A stretch of DNA of 64,000 nt from Photobacterium obscurum (GTDB lineage Bacteria > Pseudomonadota > Gammaproteobacteria > Enterobacterales > Vibrionaceae): NCBI RefSeq assembly GCF_026191635.1, contig NZ_JAKRRW010000024.1, forward strand, positions 21,949-85,948, in the 5' to 3' direction. Both the position numbers and the translations under genes were made by a program. A model generated the notes under the pieces. That model did no database searches and was not told the DNA's origin. It saw only the letters and a list, made by a program, of their open reading frames with translations. Numbering within the stretch: position 1 is the first letter of the stretch; every line of letters begins with the position of its first letter. Below, one piece after another: positions 50,456 through 57,877 of this stretch.

Positions 50456-51732
50456 CAACCAGCATAACAACGATAGTTCGAGATCCACTCGTCAGCACTT
50501 CAGCTACGTACGAACAGGTTAACTGGCGTTCGGTGTGGAATGACTTTCCGTTACTCAAGCAGCGGGTATACAGTAAGCCTTTGGCTTATTTGGATAATGC
50601 TGCTACCTCGCAAAAGCCCAGGGCAGTGATCGAAAAGATCGAACATTATTATCGTTACGATAATGCCAACGTTCACCGTGGGGTGTATGCCTTAAGTGAG
50701 AGAGCGACTCAGGCCTATGAGGCGAGCAGGGACAAGGTAAAAGGTTTCTTGAATGCAGCCAGGCGAGAAGAGATCGTGTTTGTTAGAGGCACAACTGAAG
50801 CTATTAATTTGGTGGCGCAGAGTTTTGCTCGTCCGCGGTTAAAACCGGGCGATGAAATCCTGATCAGTACCATGGAGCACCACTCGAATATTGTGCCGTG
50901 GCAAATTGTATGTGCGCAAACTGGAGCGCATTTAAAGGTTATTCCGATTACCGATTCCGGTGAAGTAAAGCTTGACGCTTATCGCCAGCTTTTAAGCAAC
51001 CGGACCCGACTGGTTGCAATCGCCCATATCTCCAATGCTCTCGGTAGCATCCTGCCAGTACAAGAGATGATAACGATGGCTCATACTCAGGGTATTCCGG
51101 TATTGCTCGACGGTGCTCAGGCCGCCCCTCATATAGCAGTAGATGTTCAGGCATTGGATTGTGACTTTTATGCTTTTTCCAGCCATAAAATCTATGGCCC
51201 GACAGGGACGGGGGTGCTATATGGGAAATACTCGTATTTAGATGAAATGCCGCCCTACCAAGGTGGTGGTGATATGATCAGCCAGGTGAGTTTTGAGCAA
51301 ACGCTTTATAATACTCTTCCCTATAAATTTGAGGCCGGTACTCCCAATATCGCCGGTGCGGTGGGGCTCGGTGCGGCCCTTGATTATGTTGACTCCCTTG
51401 GGCTAGTCAACATTACCCGACGTGAGCAGGAGTTGCTTGAGTATGCAACCGAGGCTCTGTTGTCGGTTAAGGGACTGCGTATTATTGGCACGGCCAAGCA
51501 TAAGGCCAGTATTATTTCCTTTGTTCTCGATAGCGCACACCCCCATGACATCAGCTCTATTTTAGATCGGGAAGGGGTTGCTATTCGTGCCGGGCACCAC
51601 TGCGCGATGCCACTGATGGATCGTTTCGGGATACCGGCAACAGCTCGGGTTTCTCTGGCTTTTTACAACAGCGAAGATGATATAGAAAGGCTGATGGTGG
51701 GAATGAAACACGTACAGGCTCTTTTTGGTTAG
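50452..51732 (+). CDS. sufS: Cysteine desulfurase
   Basis: 426 residues. PLP Lys in DFYAFSSHKIYGPTGTG, catalytic Cys in RAGHHCAMPLMD, and YLDNAATSQKP at the N-terminus: the group II (SufS) desulfurase type. It supplies sulfur for cluster assembly. Translationally coupled to sufD (ATGA). Confidence 0.95.
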   Translation: MTTSITTIVRDPLVSTSATYEQVNWRSVWNDFPLLKQRVYSKPLAYLDNAATSQKPRAVIEKIEHYYRYDNANVHRGVYALSERATQAYEASRDKVKGFLNAARREEIVFVRGTTEAINLVAQSFARPRLKPGDEILISTMEHHSNIVPWQIVCAQTGAHLKVIPITDSGEVKLDAYRQLLSNRTRLVAIAHISNALGSILPVQEMITMAHTQGIPVLLDGAQAAPHIAVDVQALDCDFYAFSSHKIYGPTGTGVLYGKYSYLDEMPPYQGGGDMISQVSFEQTLYNTLPYKFEAGTPNIAGAVGLGAALDYVDSLGLVNITRREQELLEYATEALLSVKGLRIIGTAKHKASIISFVLDSAHPHDISSILDREGVAIRAGHHCAMPLMDRFGIPATARVSLAFYNSEDDIERLMVGMKHVQALFG

Positions 51733-51773
51733 AGGTTAGAGGTTTCGTTAATAACGTGTTGGGGATACCGTCG

Positions 51774-52235
51774 ATGAACGAGGAATTACGCGAGTTATAT
51801 CAGGAACTGATCATCGATCACGGTCGGCATCCTCGCAACTTTAAAAAACTCGATAATCCAACCTATTGTCAGGAAGGCTTTAATCCACTTTGCGGTGATC
51901 GGCTGGTCGTTTATCTCAGGGTAGAGAACGACTGCGTTGTTGATGCCAGTTTTGAAGGAACAGGTTGCGCAATTTCGGTGGCATCTGCATCGTTGATGAC
52001 AGAGCAGATAAAAGGCAAGACTCTTGAGCAGGCAGAGCGGCTGTTCAAGGCTTTTCACCAGTTCGTGACAGAGCCTGAATCATTGGATATAACAATGGAA
52101 AGCCTGGGAAAATTGACGGTACTGGGAGGTGTGAGGGAGTTTCCCAGTCGAATAAAGTGTGCCACCTTGGCCTGGCATACCCTTAAAGCCGGATTAGATC
52201 ATCAGGATCCTTCTCTGGTGGTATCGACCGAGTAG
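51774..52235 (+). CDS. sufU: SufU-type sulfur-transfer/scaffold protein
   Basis: About 153 residues from ATG 51774 (GGGGAT upstream; an alternative GTG lies at 51756). Conserved Cys in NPLCGDRL, GTGCAISVASAS and SRIKCATLAWHTL, with the extra insertion that separates SufU from IscU. Gammaproteobacterial SUF operons usually use SufE and SufA; here SufU takes that place, as in Gram-positive bacteria. Confidence 0.9.
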   Translation: MNEELRELYQELIIDHGRHPRNFKKLDNPTYCQEGFNPLCGDRLVVYLRVENDCVVDASFEGTGCAISVASASLMTEQIKGKTLEQAERLFKAFHQFVTEPESLDITMESLGKLTVLGGVREFPSRIKCATLAWHTLKAGLDHQDPSLVVSTE

Positions 52236-52248
52236 AGGAGCCGAAGTG

Positions 52249-52803
52249 ATGAACCAGTCTGGCGAGCCTGTAACGCTATTACGTGACTGTAATGCCATTG
52301 CCATTCCCTCGGGTATAGCGACTATTTTGCCCAAAGATACTGAAGTGCTGATCACCCAGGCCTTGGGAAACACCTTTACAGTTAATGACCACGGGCGATT
52401 ACTTCGTATTGCCGGAGCCGATGCCGATGCGCTTGGTAAAACACGAGTTACCACCTTACAGTCCAAACCTGAAAGCCATTTGTTATTTGAGGTTGATCTC
52501 GAGCAGGTAAAAGCGCAATTGAGAACCTGCTACGATCCGGAGATCCCGGTCAATATTGTTGATTTGGGGCTGATTTACCACTTAAGTTGCGAAACGCTGC
52601 TTGATGGTCGCCAGATGGTTCGAATAACCATGACACTAACAGCGGCAGGATGCGGTATGGGACCCGTGCTGGCGGATGATATACGGCAAAAAGTATTAAC
52701 TGTTCCCGGTGTCGATCTCGTGGATGTGAAGGTGGTTTATGATCCGCCTTGGAGCCGCGAAATGATGTCCGATGCGGCGAAACTACAGTTGGGGATGCTC
52801 TGA
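52249..52803 (+). CDS. sufT: SufT-type Fe-S maturation protein
   Basis: 184 residues from ATG 52249 with GAGGAG nine bases upstream. An N-terminal SufT-specific region (ILPKDTEVLITQALGNTFTVN) and a C-terminal MIP18/DUF59 domain (CYDPEIPVNIVDLGLIYHL, TLTAAGCGMGPVLADDIR). It promotes Fe-S cluster delivery. Last core gene of the suf operon before a repeat-containing gap. Confidence 0.9.
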   Translation: MNQSGEPVTLLRDCNAIAIPSGIATILPKDTEVLITQALGNTFTVNDHGRLLRIAGADADALGKTRVTTLQSKPESHLLFEVDLEQVKAQLRTCYDPEIPVNIVDLGLIYHLSCETLLDGRQMVRITMTLTAAGCGMGPVLADDIRQKVLTVPGVDLVDVKVVYDPPWSREMMSDAAKLQLGML

Positions 52804-53101
52804 ACTGGTTAAAATTTATGTGACAAGGTACTAGTACCTTGTCACATAAATTTTGATGAGTTCAGCGGATGATAAAATGGCTTTATACAAGACAGATGCT
52901 TGAGGGCATAGTGGCTCTACGTCAAAAGCATCTAACGCCGTAGAAAGCCATTTGATCCCCGCCCGTAGGGAGTTCCCCAGCAAGGCGATTATGGCGTTAC
53001 ATTGTTTTGAAAGACAAGCGTATTCCTTCAACAATGTGCCTTATACTCACCTCACTGATGGAACTCTGAACTGGTCAAAACTTATGTGATAAGGTACTAG
53101 T
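52798..53101. repeat. 266-bp segment flanked by 38-bp direct repeats
   Basis: CTCTGAACTGGTTAAAATTT and following bases (52798-52835) recur at 53064-53101 with three differences. The left copy contains the sufT stop; the right copy carries the AAGG ribosome binding site of the Rieske gene. The DNA between has no convincing gene. It looks like a small non-autonomous insertion or a duplication that split the sufT-Rieske junction. Confidence 0.55.
52811..52854. repeat. 44-bp perfect palindrome after sufT
   Basis: AAAATTTATGTGACAAGGTA and CTAG centre with its exact complement; the match continues imperfectly outward to about 52800 and 52865. It is the inverted part of a unit that recurs directly at 53064-53101. 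It may act as a terminator for the suf operon. Confidence 0.75.
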
Positions 53102-53102
53102 T

Positions 53103-53420
53103 ATGGCTAAGTGGATTGATGTGATGCCTGCTAAGGCCCTTTCGGCAGGAGCATATGCCCTTATTGTGCTGGACGAAGTGGAGCTTATCTTGGTGAATAT
53201 CAATGGTAGCTTCTATGCCGTTGAAAACGTGTGTAGCCACGATGGCGGTGATTTGATTGAAGGGGAGATTGATGGCGATGAAATAACCTGCCCTCGCCAT
53301 GGTGCGCGTTTCTGCCTGAGAACCGGTGAAGCACTGTGCGCTCCAGCCTTTGAAGATATCGACAGTTATATAACTCGGGTTGTTGATGGCAAAATTCAGG
53401 TTTTCGACGAACCGCAGTAG
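53103..53420 (+). CDS. Rieske-type ferredoxin
   Basis: 105 residues with Rieske ligands Cys44-His46 (CSHDGG) and Cys63-His66 (CPRHGARF). Resembles small Rieske ferredoxins often placed at the end of SUF operons or beside oxygenases. The ribosome binding site lies in the 38-bp repeat. It probably receives its [2Fe-2S] cluster from the upstream SUF system and may be an electron donor. Confidence 0.88.
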   Translation: MAKWIDVMPAKALSAGAYALIVLDEVELILVNINGSFYAVENVCSHDGGDLIEGEIDGDEITCPRHGARFCLRTGEALCAPAFEDIDSYITRVVDGKIQVFDEPQ

Positions 53421-53620
53421 TTATATACCCATGTTACATGTTACATGCTGCCGCGATATGATTCTCTCTCATTTTCAGTGATTATTCTCAACAGAAATAA
53501 TTGGCCTTATCTCTTCATATTTGAAGCGGCAACCAGGCTAGTTTTGCCTAAGCTATCTCAATATGAAGTTATAGCCCGAATGGAGTAGAACGGTACTCTG
53601 GATCGACTTAGGGGATTGGT

Positions 53621-54601
53621 ATGAGAGTGTTCGCAATCCGTCTTTGTTTATTAATTGGCGCTTTAGCGTTTGTGACGGCTCTCAATATGGCTTTAGCAGA
53701 AGAGGGGGGAAGTGGTCATTACACGCCTGGCTCTCTAGCGTCGACCGTTGACATGATACCGGCAGAAGCCGCTTTTGTGGCTCGCTTGAATGCTAGCCAG
53801 TATGATGGTTCTGCAAACAGTAAAGGGTTAAAGGTGCCTATTGCCGGAGTCATTGCGACTGATGTTGATGTCGAGACAAAAGAATTAGCGCTGCACTTAG
53901 TTTGGAATCCCGGTTGGGAGGGTACTGAAGAATGGTCTTATGCAATGGCTATGTCGTTGCCTTATGTTTCGACAACAGTAAGCGCAAATATCGATGAGGG
54001 TGAACGAGCAAATAGTAATACCTCCAGGCGGGTAACAGATAAAAATAGCGGTATTGGCGACTTGGTCTTACAGCCATTGATGGTCTCTTATGCCATCGAA
54101 AAATACTGGCAAAGTGATTTTCGGTTTGCCATTTATACTCCCACCGGGGGATATGAGCGAGGTCGATTGGCTAATACTGGAAAAAACTATTGGACCTTTT
54201 CACCGGCGTTGGCCTTGATCCATATTGAGCCTGCAATAGGCCGCGAGTTTTCGGTTTTTGGCGGTATCGACTTTAATACCAAGAATACTGATACCGATTA
54301 CCACACCGGTACACAATTCCATATTGATTCGACGTTCGTTCAGTACGTTATTCTACTGGGAGGTTTTTCAGGTATTGGCATAAGTGGCTATTGGTATCAG
54401 CAACTCACTGGTGACAGCGGATCGGGGGCGACTCAGGGGGACTTTAAAAGTCAGGCCCTTGGAGTGGGGCCGGTTTTGAGTTATCGGGCTAAGTGGGCGA
54501 GTACCAAGATTATCGCAGAGCTGAAATGGCTGCATGAGTTCGAAACAAAGCGACGCTATAACGGTGATACCTTCTCACTCAAGATACGTGCAGAGTATTA
54601 A
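53621..54601 (+). CDS. Phenol-degradation meta-pathway type outer-membrane protein
   Basis: 326 residues, signal peptide (cleavage near ALA), then a beta-barrel of the PF13557 type: GHYTPGSLASTVDMIPAEAAFVARL, GDLVLQPLMVSYAIEKYWQSDFRFAIYTPTGGYE, NTGKNYWTFSPALALIHIEPAIGREFSVFGGIDFNTKN, and a C-terminal strand ending LKIRAEY. Members are thought to allow uptake of hydrophobic compounds. A long hairpin follows the stop. Confidence 0.8.
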   Translation: MRVFAIRLCLLIGALAFVTALNMALAEEGGSGHYTPGSLASTVDMIPAEAAFVARLNASQYDGSANSKGLKVPIAGVIATDVDVETKELALHLVWNPGWEGTEEWSYAMAMSLPYVSTTVSANIDEGERANSNTSRRVTDKNSGIGDLVLQPLMVSYAIEKYWQSDFRFAIYTPTGGYERGRLANTGKNYWTFSPALALIHIEPAIGREFSVFGGIDFNTKNTDTDYHTGTQFHIDSTFVQYVILLGGFSGIGISGYWYQQLTGDSGSGATQGDFKSQALGVGPVLSYRAKWASTKIIAELKWLHEFETKRRYNGDTFSLKIRAEY

Positions 54602-54659
54602 AGGTTGCAGATAGCTTTATCTAAGAAAAAACAGTGGTGATGCGCTGTCTGCAACCTTT
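54600..54659 (+). terminator. Inverted repeat after the outer-membrane protein gene
   Basis: AAAGGTTGCAGA (54600-54611) and TCTGCAACCTTT (54648-54659): perfect 12-bp stem with a 36-nt loop, starting at the stop codon. Confidence 0.55.
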
Positions 54660-54911
54660 ATCCAAGTTTCATAGCTGCATGAATGTTTTATGGTTAAGCT
54701 TATGTTTTAAATAATAAATTAAGCGCGCAACCATACAACAACCGAGCCATAAAATGTAAAAGTTATGAATGGAATATCAATTATCGTTAATTCTGAACTT
54801 TGCTCTAAGAACTAGATAGAGCTTACCCACATTCGTATTCCTTTAGGCTATGTTTACGGCAGCTAGTTTTTTCAAATGTTTTAATATTTTAAAGGTATGC
54901 TTTTGAAAAGC

Positions 54912-55643
54912 ATGAAACTTAAGTCTCTAGTACTTATGGCCGTCATGGCTTGCTTCCCGGCATTTGCAGCTTCTGACAGTATCACAGACGAGCAGCTACA
55001 GGATGCGATTGAAGCAAAGCTGGCAGAGCAGTTGCAGAATAAGGACGTGGCCGCTTACACCGCTGAGTTTTTAATGAATGAAATTTTAACTTGGCAAGGT
55101 GAGCCGTTACCGCTTGATCAAGCTGATAGTATCTTAGCCTATGCGTTTGGTAACCGAGTGGCGCCGAATGGTAACCAAGAGCCCGGTCCAATGAATGAGG
55201 CGCTGGCCGATGTTGTGGTCGATATCCATAAAAAAACGGGTAAACCGGTTTATGCCCAGTGGGAAATCGCTCAGTCAATCGGTGATCGTATTGCTCCTGA
55301 GTACCTAACATCAATTAATCCGCAAATTGGCGCTGACGGAACGATTGTCTACCTGAGCACTATTGGTGTTGCTGATGAAGTGGTTAAACAGGCTGGTGGT
55401 GTTGATAAGTTAGGAAAAACGGTCGTTGTCGGTTTCTATGTGCATAGTTTGCGTACTATAAGCACATCTCGTGATGCAGGAATTGATGCTTATGCTCCAG
55501 AGGGGATAGCACTTCCGTATGACTATGATCCTGAGTCAGGCCAGGCCTGGACACGTGATGCTCAGACGTTTGTGATGCACGAAATCCGTAACCGTGCTAC
55601 TAACGAGCGGACTCGTTTAATAAACGAGCAGCTAGAGAAATAA
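54912..55643 (+). CDS. Exported protein of unknown function
   Basis: 243 residues from ATG 54912 (MKLKSLVLMAVMACFPAFAA, signal peptide cleaved after FAA); an in-frame ATG at 54897 is an alternative start. The mature protein is acidic; conserved-looking stretches are LAYAFGNRVAPNGNQEPGPMNEALADVV, KPVYAQWEIAQSIGDRIAPE, GFYVHSLRTISTSRDAGIDAYAP and DYDPESGQAWTRDAQTFVMHEIRNR. I cannot assign a family. Its 3' end borders a type I-F3 CAST insertion (right end 68 bp after the stop), so the locus may be a CAST attachment gene. Confidence 0.7.
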   Translation: MKLKSLVLMAVMACFPAFAASDSITDEQLQDAIEAKLAEQLQNKDVAAYTAEFLMNEILTWQGEPLPLDQADSILAYAFGNRVAPNGNQEPGPMNEALADVVVDIHKKTGKPVYAQWEIAQSIGDRIAPEYLTSINPQIGADGTIVYLSTIGVADEVVKQAGGVDKLGKTVVVGFYVHSLRTISTSRDAGIDAYAPEGIALPYDYDPESGQAWTRDAQTFVMHEIRNRATNERTRLINEQLEK

Positions 55644-55669
55644 TCATTATTTTTCTACTGGATTAAAAA

Positions 55670-55706
55670 TGTTGAAACAACCATAAAATATATGGTTGTT
55701 TTTACA
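55670..55706. mobile_element. 37-bp 'ends-only' Tn7-like relic with AAAAA flanks
   Basis: TGTTGAAACAACCATA (55670-55685), then AAATA, then TATGGTTGTTTTTACA (55691-55706): TGT...ACA boundaries and 16-bp arms inverted at 14 of 16 positions. AAAAA precedes (55665-55669) and follows (55707-55711) it, as a Tn7-type 5-bp target duplication would. The left arm is identical over 18 bases to the terminus of the right end at 55712. It could also serve as a terminator hairpin. Confidence 0.6.
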
Positions 55707-55711
55707 AAAAA

Positions 55712-55823
55712 TGTTGAAACAACCATAAAGTGATATTTACGATTCCCTTATACTCAAGAGGTTACCCAAAAAACAACCATATATTGATATAAGAAAAAAC
55801 AACCATAAGTTGATATTTTTGTG
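55712..55823 (+). mobile_element. Right end of a type I-F3 CAST (Tn7-like transposon)
   Basis: Begins TGTTGAAACAACCATAAAGT and carries three TnsB-type sites in direct orientation: 55717-55738, 55770-55791 and 55797-55820 (core ACAACCATA...TTGATAT). Sequence, spacing and terminal TGT closely resemble the Tn6677 right end as I know it. The element extends rightwards through the CRISPR array, cas6-cas7-cas8/5 and tniQ. The left end is not in the window. Confidence 0.85.
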
Positions 55824-55983
55824 AGAATGAAATCTGAGAGTATCCTTTAGTGAAAGAAAGTTTCATACATCTGCTTCTTGTTCGTAATGATTACTAAAAA
55901 CATCTTTTAAGAACCTGTGAGAAATATATGAGTAAATATTATGTTGAACTTACTTGTTATGCTGTATTGTTCGTGAGTTATAA

Positions 55984-56022
55984 ATGATAAAGGAACGGCA
56001 CCAGTTGCAGTTCCTTTATCAT
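55984..56022 (-). terminator. Hairpin after the CRISPR array
   Basis: ATGATAAAGGAAC (55984-55996) and GTTCCTTTATCAT (56010-56022): perfect 13-bp stem, between the array and the right end. Probable end of the pre-crRNA transcript. Confidence 0.6.
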
Positions 56023-56026
56023 ATTT

Positions 56027-56114
56027 TGTGCAACCTACCTATTCGGCAGTAAATTATTTATTTAAAATGAATTCTTCAATTACTCTTTTATCAGCTACCT
56101 ATACGGCAGTGAAC
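56027..56114 (-). CRISPR. Minimal I-F3 CRISPR array: two repeats, one spacer
   Basis: Read on the minus strand: repeat at 56087-56114 (GTTCACTGCCGTATAGGTAG then CTGATAAA, 28 nt), a 32-nt spacer at 56055-56086, and a divergent terminal repeat at 56027-56054 (ATTTACTGCCGAATAGGTAG then GTTGCACA). The CTGCC/GGTAG stem is kept in both. The 28/32 geometry and repeat core match type I-F, and the altered last repeat matches the atypical repeats known in I-F3 transposons. The array follows cas6 by 127 bp, between cas6 and the right end. Confidence 0.88.
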
Positions 56115-56241
56115 TGTTGCAAATATGATTATAGCTCAGCTAAAACATATTCTTAGATAAAATTCCGCCGAATACCCTTTTCTATAGCCTTCATTAGTAA
56201 CATTTTAAATCAAAGAGTTATGGATGCCTTTAAGAAAAGGG

Positions 56242-56841
56242 TTAAATAAGAGGGACAGCAAATCTCTTATCCGATTTATTGGATAACCCGTAGCTGGTTA
56301 CTGTACCTGGTGGTTCATATGTGGTGAGTTCTCGCTGAATATTGAGTCGAAACGGATTACCATTGCTTTTACTTGAAATTTTGAGTGTATGGTAGTGCTG
56401 CAGGAGGATGGGAGAAGTTTGATTGGTACAATTTGATTGGTAATCTTCTCCGCGGCTGGCAGCTCGTTTTTCAAGTCGTTTTTGCTTTCTTGTATCAGCA
56501 TTGGGAAATGCGTTGTCTATTGCTTGGTTCCTAAAAAAGTAAGCATAGCCAGTATTCGGTGGTACTGATCGTAACTCGGAAATGCTGAAGTACTCTCTAA
56601 TCACCATTTCATTGAAGTAGTGTTGGTTAAGCAGTGAGTCGAGGTGAAGCGGATTGACACTGACTAATGTTAGTTTGTCCCCAACAGTATCATAACTCCA
56701 GTTTGGGAAAGATATTGCGATGTCATTGAGTCGGTATTGTGTGCAAAAGCCATGTACTGCCTTGATACAGCGGAGCGCAAGAGCTTCGTTGTTTTTGTGT
56801 ACGGGTAGGAATTTGACCGTGCGAAATAGTAATTCTTGCAT
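56242..56841 (-). CDS. cas6: Cas6f (Csy4-type) crRNA-processing nuclease of the CAST
   Basis: 199 residues, the Tn6677 Cas6 size. His30 (KAVHGFC) is in the position of the Csy4 catalytic His. The arginine-rich C-terminal region carries TRKQKRLEKRAASRG (arginine helix gripping the repeat hairpin) and ends FAVPLI. It cleaves the pre-crRNA 3' of the repeat stem and stays bound. AAAGGGAAA upstream as ribosome binding site. Confidence 0.9.
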   Translation of the reverse strand: MQELLFRTVKFLPVHKNNEALALRCIKAVHGFCTQYRLNDIAISFPNWSYDTVGDKLTLVSVNPLHLDSLLNQHYFNEMVIREYFSISELRSVPPNTGYAYFFRNQAIDNAFPNADTRKQKRLEKRAASRGEDYQSNCTNQTSPILLQHYHTLKISSKSNGNPFRLNIQRELTTYEPPGTVTSYGLSNKSDKRFAVPLI

Positions 56842-56845
56842 GATT

Positions 56846-57877
56846 CTAGTTTCCCTTTTGTTGTAGTGGACCGCCTTTGATTAGGTTGGCCATCACAAAA
56901 TGAAGCTGCTTGATAGTTTCTTCATCTAATGGCTTTTCATTGGTTAATAGGTCTAGGAACTCTTCTGAGCGTTTTAAAAGAGAAAACAGATCAAGACCTG
57001 TATCAGGATGTCGGTAGGTGATGCCGTTGGTCTTATCGATACCATAGTGATTCACTCTCAGGGTTTCTTGTGCATTGGGATACCAGTCATCTACCAGAGC
57101 AATGGCAGCCCCGGTTTTGTATGCACCAAATATTGGGCTTTCTTCACCACCGATTGTTGTTGTTTGATATTGACGTCCTTTTCCACGCTGTTGGTGAATG
57201 ATACATTTTTGGCTTAGTTTTAAGGGTTTATTGGTTGGATAAACCAGATGAGCAGAAATTTCGAGTGACAGATAGTCCCGTTCATTGAGCAATGCATTAG
57301 TAAATAAGGCGACAAGCTGTGGCCAGTTTGCCAGTCTTTTCTCCCATCCAGGTTCAAAACGTTTGTAATGAACGTTTTGAGCCTCAACAAAAATTCCCTT
57401 ATTCGTTTCGACTTGAATTGTTGTTGAATTTGTAGACTGGTTGTCCCATAGCCATGCACCATTGATAATATTGGTGAGATACTTTTCTGCGAGGTATGCA
57501 AAGCCGATACGTTGTTGGTAAGCGGCAACTAGCTCTTTTAGTGTATGCGTAACATCAGGATCGATGCAGGTTTTTGGTACTGTTACTTTGTTTTCGATGG
57601 TGACAGAAAAATGGCATTCGACAGATTCTGCGTTATACGGAATATTACAGTAGTCAATATCGTGTGGATTCCCAGTGGCGAGATCATTTGGTGTAACACT
57701 CTCATTTATATCACCGCCATCTTTGTATGCAGAGTGGGTGCCTTCATGCATTCCAAGTACTGTGATTGTTTTTTTACGTAGTGGTCTCGTACTACCGTCA
57801 GGCCAGTTGACGAAGAAGGTAACTTCACTAGGATCTATAGACCGTTGGTATGAAAGTTTATTTGGCAGTCTCATCAT
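56846..57877 (-). CDS. cas7: Cas7f (Csy3-type) backbone subunit of the CAST Cascade
   Basis: 343 residues. Csy3-like features: LPNKLSYQRSIDPSEVTFFVNWPDG at the start, NGAWLWDNQ and AEKYLTNIINGAW in the middle, and LDLFSLLKRSEEFL near the end. Six copies normally coat the crRNA. It overlaps cas8/5 by 20 bp and is followed four bases later by cas6. Confidence 0.9.
   Translation of the reverse strand: MMRLPNKLSYQRSIDPSEVTFFVNWPDGSTRPLRKKTITVLGMHEGTHSAYKDGGDINESVTPNDLATGNPHDIDYCNIPYNAESVECHFSVTIENKVTVPKTCIDPDVTHTLKELVAAYQQRIGFAYLAEKYLTNIINGAWLWDNQSTNSTTIQVETNKGIFVEAQNVHYKRFEPGWEKRLANWPQLVALFTNALLNERDYLSLEISAHLVYPTNKPLKLSQKCIIHQQRGKGRQYQTTTIGGEESPIFGAYKTGAAIALVDDWYPNAQETLRVNHYGIDKTNGITYRHPDTGLDLFSLLKRSEEFLDLLTNEKPLDEETIKQLHFVMANLIKGGPLQQKGN

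Noticed and set aside
52831..53034. 67-codon frame between sufT and the Rieske gene as a transposase fragment
   Set aside because: It begins in the palindrome and shows no transposase motif I can name; treated as part of the repeat segment.
54729..54760. CAACCATACAACAACCGAGC as an extra TnsB-type site
   Set aside because: Only partial resemblance, lacks the TTGATAT half and lies outside the element.
55634..55665. Partial match of the CRISPR spacer to the 3' end of the 54912 gene
   Set aside because: The first eight bases match at seven positions and the site is 46 bp from the right end, but only 15 of 32 bases agree in AT-rich DNA and the PAM would be CT; not better than chance without a search.
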